Shown: positions 33,921 to 43,136, counted from the stretch's first letter. The stretch is DNA of 64,000 nucleotides from Aved-18 sp964606665 (GCA_964606665.1 CAZSHS010000005.1:91524-155523), one strand, 5' to 3'. Numbers and translations are program-made. The notes: a model not told the origin generated them from the letters alone.

Positions 33921-34118
33921 TCTATTCTCTTTGACCCTGGCTTCCTTTTCTAAATTTTACGTTAGATAGTCCTATATAGCCACATTTCTCCTTATTCCCT
34001 TATATAGCCTGAATTTTGCGGTTTTAAGATAAATTTTTAACGCCAAGACTGTCTAAAGTCCGATGGTTACCTGCAAGACGCACGATGCAAAGAGCAAATA
34101 ACACCTCTTCACGCTGAG

Positions 34119-34146
34119 TTGTGAATTAACCCTTTTATGGCATAAT
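34119..34146 (+). promoter_or_regulatory. Candidate promoter of tRNA-Leu
   Basis: TTGTGA (34119-34124) and CATAAT (34141-34146) with a 16-base spacer. This would place the transcript start about 35 bases before the tRNA 5' end. Confidence 0.45.
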
Positions 34147-34186
34147 GCTATCCATGCCCTCTGATCGCACAGTCGATCACATGCTA

Positions 34187-34267
<81 letters not shown>

Positions 34268-34307
34268 GATTTTTAAACACTCAAAATAACTAAAAGTCGG
34301 TGAAACC

Positions 34308-34595
34308 ATGCTTCTTCAGCGCGCACAGTGGCCTCATACACCCGGCGATATTGTCAAAGCTCTAGACGGTGTCTGGGGAGTGGTCGGCGCGGTTGGCGAA
34401 AACGGCAATCTCATTCGACTAGAGCGCAGTCTCAAAGCTCCAACTACCTATACTTTTATCGAGTACAAAGGGCAAGACGAAACAAATATTGTGAGCCAGG
34501 AAACCTTTGAGCAAGAACATCGCATCGAACTACTGAAAAGATTTGCCAAAGAACTTGGCTTCAATCCAGAAGCGATTGTAAGCTTTGCGGAATAG
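34308..34595 (+). CDS. Small protein of unknown function preceding the HerA-type ATPase
   Basis: 95 residues. A beta-rich first half (PGDIVKALDGVWGVVGAVGENGNLIRLER), then a short helical half (IELLKRFAKELGFNPEAIVSFAE). No known family. Its stop lies six bases before the ATPase start, so the two are very probably co-transcribed and may act together. NurA, the usual HerA partner, is much longer and has a nuclease core; this is not it. Confidence 0.6.
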   Translation: MLLQRAQWPHTPGDIVKALDGVWGVVGAVGENGNLIRLERSLKAPTTYTFIEYKGQDETNIVSQETFEQEHRIELLKRFAKELGFNPEAIVSFAE

Positions 34596-34601
34596 CGCTC
34601 T

Positions 34602-36269
34602 ATGCGCAATGATCACCTAGGCATAATCACACAAGGTTCGCTTTCGGGCGGGCTTGAAATGCGCTTACAGCCTAACGTTTCGGTAGAAGATTTACGCGTA
34701 GGAAGATTTGTTGTTATAGAAGGTCGCTCAAACCGCTTCTTTAGTATGTTGACCGATGTCACACTAAGTGCGGCAAACCCTTCTATCTTGCTCAATCCGC
34801 CACCACAAGACGATTTTTTGTTGAGCGTATTATCCGAAAGTTGCACTTTTGGCACTGTTAAAGTACAACCAATGCTTATGCTAGAGCAAAACGAAGAAGG
34901 GGACGCAAACAAGGCTGAGCTTCGTCCAGTCAAAACAATTCCCAGTCATTTTTCGCCAGTGTATGAGGCCACCTCAAAAGATTTCGCCCTTGTATTCGGC
35001 GAAGAAGACGAAGCAGATCCAGACAACAATTACTTTTACGTGGGTAAGCCACTAAATATGGAGACACCTGTTTGTGTTGATCTGAGCCGCTTTATAGAAC
35101 GCTCCAATGGCATTTTTGGCAAATCAGGAACTGGAAAATCTTTTCTTACTCGCATATTTTTGAGTGGTATCATCCAAAAAGATATCGCATCGGCTTTAAT
35201 ATTCGACATGCACAACGAATACGGCTGGCAGTCGATGTCTGAGAGCAAATCGGCACCAAGAGTAAAAGGTCTAAAACAACTTTTTGGACACAAAGTTACT
35301 GTATTTAGTTTAGATGCCGAATCATCTAGAGCACGCGGAATCCCTGATGCTCGCGAATTGTATATAGGATACAACCAAATAGAAATAGAAGATCTCGATC
35401 TTTTAAAAGTGGAGCTGGCACTATCTGAAGCCACTCTGGAGAATGCTTACATTGTAAAAGAAAAACTAGGCGCAGACTGGATCGCCGCACTGCTCGATAT
35501 GTCGGGTGAAGAAATAGAAGAATTCACCCAAGTACACAAAGGACATCCTACTGCTATTAAAACTTTGCAGCGACGTTTAAACACAATCGTTTCGAAAACG
35601 GCTTATCTAAAGCCTAGAGTCAATCACAATTACATTGAAGAAATCATCCAAAACATTCAAGCAGGAAAACATATTGTGCTTGAATTTGGACGTCAAAATA
35701 ACTTGCTTTCGTACATGCTTGCGACAAATATTATCACTCGTCGCTTGCACTCAGAGTATGTCAAACGAACTGAGGTGTATACAGCCAATCCAGACAAAGT
35801 GATGCCACCGCGCAAGCTTATGATCGTAATTGAAGAAGCGCATAAATTCTTGTCTCCTCAAACTGCTAAACAAACTATATTTGGTATCATCGCCCGCGAA
35901 ATGCGCAAATATTTCGTCACCCTTCTTGTAGTAGACCAACGTCCCTCAGGCATCGATCCCGAGGTTCTCAGTCAAATTGGTACACGCGTAACTGCTCTTT
36001 TAAACGACGACAAAGACATAGACGCTGTTTTCACCGGGGTTTCTGGCAGCCAGACCCTTCGGACAGTTTTATCGCAAATGGACCCCAAGCAACAAGCGCT
36101 CATTTTAGGATACGCTGTCCCCATGCCAGTCGTGGTGCGCACAAGACCTTTTGATACTGAATTTTATCGCCAGGTATCGACTGCCGGCTCGGCTCTTGAT
36201 GCATCCGACTCAACTACTGTAAAAGACCGCGCAGATAAAGCGCAAGAAGAATTATTCGGGACTTTCTAG
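34602..36269 (+). CDS. HerA-type ATPase (HAS-barrel and FtsK/VirD4-like motor)
   Basis: 555 residues. The N-terminal region (about 1-60, GIITQGSLSGGLEMRL...GRFVVIEG) looks like a HAS barrel. The motor domain has Walker A GKSGTGKS at 173-180, the strand LIFDMHNEYGW, Walker B LMIVIEEAHKFL, and the sensor/Arg region LVVDQRPSGIDPEVLSQIGTRV. HerA hexamers pump DNA through NurA in repair and also serve in several defence systems. No nuclease gene is adjacent; the only near neighbour is the 95-residue gene upstream. Its role is therefore open. Confidence 0.88.
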   Translation: MRNDHLGIITQGSLSGGLEMRLQPNVSVEDLRVGRFVVIEGRSNRFFSMLTDVTLSAANPSILLNPPPQDDFLLSVLSESCTFGTVKVQPMLMLEQNEEGDANKAELRPVKTIPSHFSPVYEATSKDFALVFGEEDEADPDNNYFYVGKPLNMETPVCVDLSRFIERSNGIFGKSGTGKSFLTRIFLSGIIQKDIASALIFDMHNEYGWQSMSESKSAPRVKGLKQLFGHKVTVFSLDAESSRARGIPDARELYIGYNQIEIEDLDLLKVELALSEATLENAYIVKEKLGADWIAALLDMSGEEIEEFTQVHKGHPTAIKTLQRRLNTIVSKTAYLKPRVNHNYIEEIIQNIQAGKHIVLEFGRQNNLLSYMLATNIITRRLHSEYVKRTEVYTANPDKVMPPRKLMIVIEEAHKFLSPQTAKQTIFGIIAREMRKYFVTLLVVDQRPSGIDPEVLSQIGTRVTALLNDDKDIDAVFTGVSGSQTLRTVLSQMDPKQQALILGYAVPMPVVVRTRPFDTEFYRQVSTAGSALDASDSTTVKDRADKAQEELFGTF

Positions 36270-36310
36270 TGCACGGTTAGCCCTTTGATTGTGTTACTCT
36301 TTTGAATATC

Positions 36311-36925
36311 ATGGATAATTCAAAGCTGGATCCTAAAAGTTCAAAAACTAAAATGAGTGCACTAAACGGTGCACCGGATCATGAAAGCCAGGATAATTTT
36401 GTCGAAGCAAAAGAGCCGTCCGAACTTATTTTCTGTTTGCTGCTCGCTTCAGCTTATCTGGGTCTAGCCAAATTTTGCTGGTCTCCTTTGTTTTTGACTC
36501 ATAACTGGAAATTGCTTTTGAATGTCGAAGGCTTTTTCGTCACAGTGGCGTCTATTGCATTTCTAATTGGCTTGCGTCCTTACACAGCACCTTCGCGATT
36601 GCAACTCAGTAGTCGTGGTATCAAATATCGCGGACCATATTGGACCCAGCGCAAAACAGTTAATTGGGAACAAGTTGCTAACGTCTATCTCAGTCCTGAA
36701 CTAATTCTTGTTCTTTATAAACCCAATCTCGAAAGCAAACGAATATGGCCACTAGCGATACTTTCGATATACCTTGCTGAGCGCGAGCAAGTCATAAAGT
36801 CTTTTCTGAAATATTGTCCGGTTCAGCCCATAATAATGAAGAGCCCGGCCCTTGTGTCGTGGATACTTTTCGGACTGATTCTATTTATAGTAGTGGTCTG
36901 GTTCTTTTATTTACTAATGCCGTAA
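36311..36925 (+). CDS. Membrane protein with a PH-like cytosolic domain
   Basis: 204 residues from the ATG at 36311; an in-frame TTG at 36302 is an alternative. Two membrane helices at about 40-62 and 72-90, a soluble beta-rich part (LQLSSRGIKYRGPYWTQRKTV, WEQVANVYLSPELILVLYK) of the bacterial PH-domain look, and a C-terminal helix (VSWILFGLILFIVVVWFFYL). The soluble part would face the cytosol. No known function. It abuts the convergent cytochrome gene. Confidence 0.6.
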   Translation: MDNSKLDPKSSKTKMSALNGAPDHESQDNFVEAKEPSELIFCLLLASAYLGLAKFCWSPLFLTHNWKLLLNVEGFFVTVASIAFLIGLRPYTAPSRLQLSSRGIKYRGPYWTQRKTVNWEQVANVYLSPELILVLYKPNLESKRIWPLAILSIYLAEREQVIKSFLKYCPVQPIIMKSPALVSWILFGLILFIVVVWFFYLLMP

Positions 36926-37435
36926 CTATCTGCGACGAGCTTTGCGCGCAGCTTTTTTGGCTTCTGCTTCTTCGGCACGCTTTTTGGCTCTCTCAGCCGC
37001 TTTGCGCTCCTCATCAGCTAGCTCTTCTTTCACTCTGGGAGCCAGCTCACGCAAGTAAACGATAAGACTGGTCATCTCTTTGTCATTGAGCACCTCGGGC
37101 GGCTGAGGAGGCATCATGCCTACACCCTGGCGAATGAAAGCTTTTAGTCTGTCGTCTGTTGGAAAATGCTCATTTATTTCAGTTAATGCCGGACCCATTC
37201 CTTTGCGACCACCGACATGACAGGTGTTACAGGTCCTGATAAAAATTTGTTCGCCAGATAAATTACTGCTTTGACCTTCTGCTTTGCGTGCTTTTTCAGC
37301 TTCAACGGCGTTAATTCGACGCATTTCTTCAGTCATGGCACATGAATTCAAGAGGAAGATTCCAAGAAGCGCAAAGCCGCAATATATCGAAAATACGCCA
37401 TTCTTGATATCTATGGCTTTACGACCTTTTAACAT
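36926..37435 (-). CDS. c-type cytochrome lipoprotein
   Basis: 169 residues from the ATG at 37435; the open frame reaches 37477, but this start gives a proper lipoprotein signal ending LLNSC. A single c-type heme site, CNTCH, and a likely axial Met in GVGMMPPQPP place it in the class I cytochromes. The mature N-terminus is helical. The C-terminal 35 residues are strongly charged (EERKAAERAKKRAEEAEAKK) with an Arg/Lys-rich end. An electron carrier on the envelope is likely. The basic tail could bind peptidoglycan or another anionic polymer. Confidence 0.85.
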   Translation of the reverse strand: MLKGRKAIDIKNGVFSIYCGFALLGIFLLNSCAMTEEMRRINAVEAEKARKAEGQSSNLSGEQIFIRTCNTCHVGGRKGMGPALTEINEHFPTDDRLKAFIRQGVGMMPPQPPEVLNDKEMTSLIVYLRELAPRVKEELADEERKAAERAKKRAEEAEAKKAARKARRR

Positions 37436-37607
37436 GATTTGCGAACTCCACCTTTTCAAAATACGAATACCAGCCAACCATGCGCTATTACAGAGATATA
37501 AATATACAGGAATGCATAGATCGAATTTTAAATACCATAGTTTTCCTTTAACAAAGGGTTTACTTGATGATTGTAAACTAAGTAGTGTAGCTTATTTCCA
37601 GGGACCT

Positions 37608-37643
37608 CTCGGTGGCTGAACCGGGCAACCCTAAAAAAGCGCC
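37608..37643 (+). promoter_or_regulatory. Possible structured leader upstream of murA
   Basis: CTCGGT (37608-37613) pairs with ACCGGG (37620-37625) around the loop GGCTGA. The tail CAACCCTAAAAAAGCGCC follows, and its end GCC (37641-37643) could pair with the loop GGC (37614-37616) as a small pseudoknot. An A-rich tail between the two pairings is reminiscent of small riboswitches, but the loop is too short for the preQ1-I class. The structure lies 45 bases before the murA start. Confidence 0.3.
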
Positions 37644-37688
37644 TTACATATTCAAAAATAATCCGAGCCTTCCTAAAACACAGGTTTC

Positions 37689-39077
37689 GTGAGTCCATCT
37701 ACTTACCTTATTACTAGAACCGGCGGTCAGCAAATGCAATCCAAGACAAATATGTCAGACCTAAACCCAACCAACACAAGCGAACAAATCGACCCAAATG
37801 GAGCCAATCCGCCTGGCGAAGAACCGCGCATTATTATTCGCGGTGGCAAACCACTCAATGGCGAAGTTCGCATTCATGGCGCCAAGAACGCTGTGCTTAA
37901 AATGATGGCTGGAGCCTTAATTGCCAAAGACGTGACCGTCCTCAAAAACGTCCCTAATCTTACCGACCTGCACACCATGGCTGCGTTGTTGCGTCACCTT
38001 GGTGCCAAAGTAGAAATCGGCGATGGCGAAGTCACCATAGACGCCACCAACATTACTGACACCGAAGCACCATACGAATTGGTCACCAGACTGAGAGCTT
38101 CTTTCTGTGTCCTAGGTCCATTGCTAGCACGCTGTCTTGAAGCCAAAGTTTCCCTTCCTGGCGGATGCGCAATAGGCGAGCGCAAAATTGATCTGCACGA
38201 ACGTGGTTTGAAACAGCTTGGTGCTGAAATCAAAGTCGAGCACGGATACGTAACAGCCACTGCCAAGAAATTGACCGGAGCACGCATTTATCTCGACCGC
38301 CCATCTAATGGTGCTACCGAAAACATCATGCTTGCTGCAGTCACCGCAGAAGGCACCACAATTATCGAAAACGCTGCTCAAGATCCCGAAATTCAAAACA
38401 TCGCTCAATTAGTCAACGCCATGGGCGGAAAAATCGAAGGCGCTGGCACTTATCAAATTACAATCGAAGGCGTTCGTCAGGAAGACCTGCACGGTGCCGT
38501 GGTCGAAACCATTCCAGACCGTGTTGAAGCCGGCACATTCCTTATGGCTTGTATGGCTACAACTGGCGAAGTGATGATGCACGGCGTCAACGCTCAGCAT
38601 CTCTACTCAGTCATTAGCAAGTGCAACGAAATGGGTGCTGAAATTTCTATGTTCGCACCAGACTCAATGCGCGTGCGCATGCACGAAAGAATGAAAGCAG
38701 TCGATGCCACCACTCTTCCATTCCCTGGCTTCCCTACAGACTTGCAAGCTCCGATCACTACACTCATGTGTATTGCAGAAGGTACTTCGATTCTCACCGA
38801 GACAATTTACGAAAATCGCTTCATGCATGCTGCCGAACTGAGACGCATGGGCGCTGACATTTCCATCAAAGGCAATGCCGCTGTAGTCAAAGGCGTTCAA
38901 CGCTTGTCCGGAGCAGAAGTTAAGTCAAGCGACTTGCGCGCTGCTGCTGCGCTCATCATCGCTGGTCTATGTGCTGAAGGCGTGACCGAAGTAACCGAAC
39001 TCAAGCACCTTGACCGCGGTTACGAAAATCTAGAAGCCAAATTCAGAGGACTAGGCGCCGATATTTATCGTCGCTAA
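37689..39077 (+). CDS. murA: UDP-N-acetylglucosamine 1-carboxyvinyltransferase (MurA)
   Basis: 462 residues from a GTG. It catalyses the first committed step of peptidoglycan synthesis, adding enolpyruvate to UDP-GlcNAc in the cytosol. The core starts near residue 45 (IIIRGGKPLNGEVRIHGAKNA). RASFCVLGPLLAR, the loop PGGCAIGERKIDLHERG with the catalytic Cys160 (fosfomycin-sensitive Cys type), ATENIMLAAV and ETIYENRFMHAAEL are all intact. The first 44 residues are an unusual Asn/Pro-rich extension; ATG codons at 37734 and 37752 are alternatives that would shorten it. A strong terminator follows. Confidence 0.95.
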   Translation: MSPSTYLITRTGGQQMQSKTNMSDLNPTNTSEQIDPNGANPPGEEPRIIIRGGKPLNGEVRIHGAKNAVLKMMAGALIAKDVTVLKNVPNLTDLHTMAALLRHLGAKVEIGDGEVTIDATNITDTEAPYELVTRLRASFCVLGPLLARCLEAKVSLPGGCAIGERKIDLHERGLKQLGAEIKVEHGYVTATAKKLTGARIYLDRPSNGATENIMLAAVTAEGTTIIENAAQDPEIQNIAQLVNAMGGKIEGAGTYQITIEGVRQEDLHGAVVETIPDRVEAGTFLMACMATTGEVMMHGVNAQHLYSVISKCNEMGAEISMFAPDSMRVRMHERMKAVDATTLPFPGFPTDLQAPITTLMCIAEGTSILTETIYENRFMHAAELRRMGADISIKGNAAVVKGVQRLSGAEVKSSDLRAAAALIIAGLCAEGVTEVTELKHLDRGYENLEAKFRGLGADIYRR

Positions 39078-39100
39078 TTTCCAGCTTTTATAGATGGACT

Positions 39101-39133
39101 AAAAACCATAACCGTTAACGGTTATGGTTTTTT
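39101..39133. terminator. Strong intrinsic terminator, bidirectional
   Basis: AAAAACCATAACCG-TTAA-CGGTTATGGTTTTTT is a near-perfect palindrome: a stem of 13 or more bp with a T-run on the plus strand and, by symmetry, on the minus strand. It ends murA transcripts and those of the convergent MshEN-like gene. Confidence 0.9.
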
Positions 39134-39152
39134 CTTTGCACTCAAACTTTCC

Positions 39153-40388
39153 TTAGACCCAAAACCACTGCATAGCTGGCGGCATGTACAAATTCATCCG
39201 ACCAAGCGTAGTTTCAAGCGCCTCGTCATGCTGCTTGCCTTCGCCTAAAACTTTCACAGCAAGCGTGACCGTCAGACATTTGTATTTGATCAGTGACTGC
39301 AAACGCAGTGCGTTAAACAACGCCTTTTCAGTCACCGCATTCATTTGAAGCAAAATTCGACCAAGCTTAATTCCATCATCAGCCACTTGCTTGGCAAGAG
39401 CAGCCTGCAAGTCGTCTCTGCTTAAACACCCTGAACAGACAAGCAACTCACCAATTTTGGTTTGCTCTTTCGATGTGGCAGCCGCAATGTTTTTCTCAAT
39501 TTCTTTCAGGTCAGACACAGCCTGAAAGATATTGACGTTTTGCTTTAAGGTCCGGCGCAATACACTCACCGCCATAAATGGTTTAATGTCTTGATTGGAA
39601 ATCAGACCTTGCACCTGGACAATAATTTCCATTTGCTCTCTGGTGACAAGACCTTGCTCAAGCAAAATCTGCGACAAATCTTTTTCTTTGGCAATTTCAA
39701 TCTCCCGACACTCAAGCAAATCCATTTCTGAAATAATGCCAGACATGGCAAGTAAGTCGCCCAGGGAAATGGCAAAAGCTCGCGGCTGCTTGAACATTCC
39801 TCGCTCAAATAATGCCTGCTCAAAACAGGTACCACGCTTTGAAGCTAGCTTTAGAGCCTCGACTGCGTCTTTGAATTCCACTTCTTTATTTTTGAGTAGC
39901 AAACAGGCACTGATGCTTGCAGACAGCGTTTTGAGATTAATATCTTTATTGAGCAAAAGCATTCGCCCAACCATGATTCCAGTCTGGGTGGACGTGGCGA
40001 TGGCACGACCAAACTGGGCATCGTTTATAAGCCCGGCGCTCAAAAGCAATTTAGTGAGCGTATTGCCCAACGTATTCACTGCTGTGGTGGTTTTATGCAA
40101 ATTTTGCAAAATTGAAATGGCTTCTTCCACTTCGATATTTTCGCGACTGGCAAGTCTAAGCGCACGCGAAGCGGCATTCACATTAAGCTTGCCCGCCTGA
40201 ACAATGCCGAGCATTTTTAAAACCATGTTCAACTCATTATCTGGGACCTGCCCAGACAATTGCAGGGCTCGGTCGATTGAAATATGCAAACGCTCAGAAT
40301 CTATTGCCACTTGCTCAAGAACGTAGGGTTCTATTAGACCCGACCCCTTCAACAATTCTTTTAGCAATGCGCCGTTTTTCTCCGCCAT
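39153..40388 (-). CDS. Protein with repeated MshEN / GspE-N-like modules
   Basis: 411 residues, no signal peptide. At least three to four units with the pattern LG-LL-x-SG-L-x-x-x-L-A-x-x-Q recur: LLKELLKGSGLIEPYVLEQV, LTKLLLSAGLINDAQFGRAI, IGELLVCSGCLSRDDLQAAL followed by KLGRILLQMNAVTEKALFNAL. This resembles the N-terminal module of type II secretion / type IV pilus ATPases, where MshEN binds cyclic di-GMP. No ATPase follows. The exact cyclic-di-GMP-contacting residues are not conserved enough to claim binding. The C-terminus is Trp/Pro-rich. Confidence 0.65.
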   Translation of the reverse strand: MAEKNGALLKELLKGSGLIEPYVLEQVAIDSERLHISIDRALQLSGQVPDNELNMVLKMLGIVQAGKLNVNAASRALRLASRENIEVEEAISILQNLHKTTTAVNTLGNTLTKLLLSAGLINDAQFGRAIATSTQTGIMVGRMLLLNKDINLKTLSASISACLLLKNKEVEFKDAVEALKLASKRGTCFEQALFERGMFKQPRAFAISLGDLLAMSGIISEMDLLECREIEIAKEKDLSQILLEQGLVTREQMEIIVQVQGLISNQDIKPFMAVSVLRRTLKQNVNIFQAVSDLKEIEKNIAAATSKEQTKIGELLVCSGCLSRDDLQAALAKQVADDGIKLGRILLQMNAVTEKALFNALRLQSLIKYKCLTVTLAVKVLGEGKQHDEALETTLGRMNLYMPPAMQWFWV

Positions 40389-40438
40389 GGCAGAATAATG
40401 CCCTATATCTCAAGGACTAAAACCGCCTGCTTGATTGA

Positions 40439-41983
40439 TTAAAACCCAAAATTCATGGTGCGAAAACTCAGCGCCTGGTTCAAGTCGACCCGGTCGATAT
40501 TTTCATTTCCCCTTAAGTCAGCAATGGTACGGGACATCCGAATAACTCGGTCATATGCTCGAACAGAAAAGGCATATTTATGAGCAGCATTAACTAGTTC
40601 GCTTTTCAGATCTGCTGTGAGCTGGCAAACTTTTTCTATTTGTCTGTGTTTCAAATTTGCGTTGTAGACAAACTTACCATCGAAAATATTGCGCTCTTTC
40701 TGTCGAGCGATTGCGCCAAAAACTCTTTCTTTCATCCATTTGGTGCGCTCATGCGGGGCTGGTTGAACAAGCAAATCATTTTGCGCCAGACGCCGAACTT
40801 CGACGCGCATATCAATGCGATCTAATATTGGTCCTGACACTTTGCTCCAATATCTCATTGCCTGACCCGAAGTACAAATGCAACTCTGTACAGAATCGTT
40901 TTTAAATCCGCATGGACAGGGATTACACGCTGCAATAAGCACAAAAGAGGCAGGAAAAGTCAGTGTTTGCATAGAGCGCGAAATGGTCACACGATTTGTT
41001 TCAAGCGGCTGTCTCAGACTGTCTATATGAGTGCGCGGAAATTCGGTAAACTCGTCCATAAATAAAATGCCGTAATGACTAAGCGAAATCTCGCCTGGGC
41101 GTGGAACAACTCCTCCTCCAACCAATCCGTGAATAGAGGCGCTGTGGTGGGGGGCTCTAAAAGGACGACTTACAACCAGACCATTTTTTTTGTCGACTTC
41201 CTTCGCAACGCTGTAAAGCTTGGTCAACTCAACAGCCTCTTCGTATTCGAGTGGTGGCATGATGCCTGGCAATCTTTCTGCAAGCATCGACTTACCCGAG
41301 CCGGGAGGACCGATCATAATCATATTGTGTCTACCTGCCGCCGCCATGGTCATAGCGGTCTTAGCCATCGTCTGCCCCTTCACATCTCCGAAATCCAAGT
41401 CTGATACCACATTTGATGCCATAGTTTTATATCTATGTTTGGTGGTGCCATAAAAAACTTTGCCAGATTCTGGTCTTTGCAAAATATTTAAAGCCTCCTG
41501 TAAATGTGAAACAGGAAAGACCTTAATCCCGTCTACAAGCGCAGCTTCAGCGCCATTGTCTTCGGGAACAATTATGCCTTCAGCACCCGACTCGCGTGCG
41601 CATATGGTCATAGAAAGTACACCCGATACTGGACGAACAGCTCCATTTAAACTCAGCTCTCCCACCATCCAAATTTTAGACAGATTGCCCGCAGGGATGT
41701 ATCCAATTGATGCAAGCAGTCCTGCTGCAATTGGCATATCGTAGAGAGGACCTTCCTTTCGAGTATCGGCTGGCGCCAGGTTCACCACCCACTTTTTGGC
41801 AGGCGGCAACAAATAATCGCATGACTTAATAGCCGAGCGCACTCGCTCCTGCGACTCCTTCACCGCGGCGCCAGGTAGTCCGACAATATTTATTTGTCCG
41901 ATGCCACCACAGCAATCTACTTCTACTTCAACACGATAAGCATCGACGCCAGCCAGGGCGCCTGAATAAACACGTGCAAACAT
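40439..41983 (-). CDS. YifB/ComM-family Mg-chelatase-like AAA+ ATPase
   Basis: 514 residues from the ATG at 41983, with GGAGG nine bases upstream; the longer open frame to 42016 has no such signal. N-terminal ChlI/Lon-like region (GLAGVDAYRVEVEVD, INIVGLPGAAVKESQERVRSA), AAA+ core with Walker A GPPGSGKS and Walker B ILFMDEF, then FRAPHHSAS and CNPCPCGF, and a C-terminal Mg-chelatase domain (YDRVIRMSRTIADLRG). In Gram-negatives ComM is a helicase that helps natural transformation by branch migration. Orthology is likely but the symbol is withheld. Confidence 0.9.
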   Translation of the reverse strand: MFARVYSGALAGVDAYRVEVEVDCCGGIGQINIVGLPGAAVKESQERVRSAIKSCDYLLPPAKKWVVNLAPADTRKEGPLYDMPIAAGLLASIGYIPAGNLSKIWMVGELSLNGAVRPVSGVLSMTICARESGAEGIIVPEDNGAEAALVDGIKVFPVSHLQEALNILQRPESGKVFYGTTKHRYKTMASNVVSDLDFGDVKGQTMAKTAMTMAAAGRHNMIMIGPPGSGKSMLAERLPGIMPPLEYEEAVELTKLYSVAKEVDKKNGLVVSRPFRAPHHSASIHGLVGGGVVPRPGEISLSHYGILFMDEFTEFPRTHIDSLRQPLETNRVTISRSMQTLTFPASFVLIAACNPCPCGFKNDSVQSCICTSGQAMRYWSKVSGPILDRIDMRVEVRRLAQNDLLVQPAPHERTKWMKERVFGAIARQKERNIFDGKFVYNANLKHRQIEKVCQLTADLKSELVNAAHKYAFSVRAYDRVIRMSRTIADLRGNENIDRVDLNQALSFRTMNFGF

Positions 41984-42127
41984 TTTGCGTTGCCTCCGTT
42001 CGTTCGTTGGTCTCAATTGATAATACGTTCGAACGAGGCAAAAAGTTCATTTTGGCCTTGCCAGTTTGTGCGCGTTAATGTGTTTTTTAACGAATTACTT
42101 TACGAAATAATCCAATTATCGTACGCA

Positions 42128-43135
42128 TCAATATTCCAAGCTCCAGTTATAAAAATCAGTCATAGTTAGCTCATGATACAAATATGAGTTCAAATCAACT
42201 TTAGAGTCGCTGCGAATCTCTCGCATTTTAGTTTTAATGAGCCACCCGGAATTGCTGTCCAGGCAAAACTTTAAATAGTCCAATATTCTGTCTCGAGTGG
42301 ATAACTTATTGAGGTCTCGGTAGATTATGCAGTAAGGATCATAACCAATTTCAATTGGAATGCGCTCAGCTTGTTGTAAATGAAGTTCAAAACCTTTTAA
42401 GTCTCCTTTGCGAAAGGCGCACCAGGCTAAGTAAATATGCGAGCTATGAATTGCCCACGTATAAAAATATGCACCTTCAGGATAATTTGCAAGAACGAAC
42501 TTGGCAAATTTCTTGCATCGGACTTCATCCTTCGCCCATGCTGCCACCCCCATTAAGTTAGAAGCTAGAGAAACTCTATGACTTTTTTCTTTTAGACAAT
42601 CAAACAAACTGATACCAATCTTCAAAGTTTCTTTTGCCGAATTTTTTTTAAAAGCTATCATTATCAAAGCGGTCGAGTAATATCGCTCCAAAATCCGTAC
42701 ATTTTTAGGCTCCAGAGAGGCGGCTTTCTTGAACGCTTTCAAAGCCAAAGCAGGTTCTATCAACCTAAAGAAGCTTCCAGCATTTCCCAAGAGAGCCCCA
42801 TTTTCGGAATGCAAGCGCATCATCTTCTTCCAGCATTTAGAAACTTTCTGATAATGCGGTGATTCTTCCATCCATGGAAACATCAAGTACAAATGAGTCG
42901 GATGCTCTGGAAAATTTTCGATGAACCAAATGTAGTGGCAAATCAATTCCTCCCAAACTTTAGCAACTCTAGGAACTTGGATATTTCCCATTAGTTTCAA
43001 ACGACTCTCCAAATCGTTTGGATGGTCTTTTATGTGCTTGCGAAGAGCCTTAAGTTCCAGCGTTGAAAGCTTCACGGGCTGAACAAACAACTCCATAGCT
43101 TCATGGCCATTTTTGGGCTTGTATACAGAACTCAT
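42128..43135 (-). CDS. TPR-like helical protein
   Basis: 335 residues from the ATG at 43135, just after the stop of the membrane gene. The open frame runs on to 43213 inside that gene, which is unlikely to be used. Helical pairs of TPR type are seen in the middle (GNAGSFFRLIEPALALKAFKKAASLEPKNVRI). Aromatic residues are numerous (YLMFPWMEE, YFYTWAIHSSHIYLAWCAF). No signal peptide or anchor. It is coupled with the upstream membrane protein, so a cytosolic partner role is plausible. Confidence 0.6.
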   Translation of the reverse strand: MSSVYKPKNGHEAMELFVQPVKLSTLELKALRKHIKDHPNDLESRLKLMGNIQVPRVAKVWEELICHYIWFIENFPEHPTHLYLMFPWMEESPHYQKVSKCWKKMMRLHSENGALLGNAGSFFRLIEPALALKAFKKAASLEPKNVRILERYYSTALIMIAFKKNSAKETLKIGISLFDCLKEKSHRVSLASNLMGVAAWAKDEVRCKKFAKFVLANYPEGAYFYTWAIHSSHIYLAWCAFRKGDLKGFELHLQQAERIPIEIGYDPYCIIYRDLNKLSTRDRILDYLKFCLDSNSGWLIKTKMREIRSDSKVDLNSYLYHELTMTDFYNWSLEY

Positions 43136-43136
43136 C

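Noticed and set aside
33973..34009. Two copies of TATATAGCC 28 bases apart
   Set aside because: AT-rich, short and not placed at a convincing promoter position; too likely by chance.
37608..37643. preQ1 riboswitch before murA
   Set aside because: The hairpin loop is too short and the conserved loop bases of the class are absent; kept only as an unnamed structure.
39595..40200. 201-codon plus-strand frame
   Set aside because: Lies wholly inside the MshEN-repeat gene on the other strand and has shadow-like Ser/Leu-rich composition.
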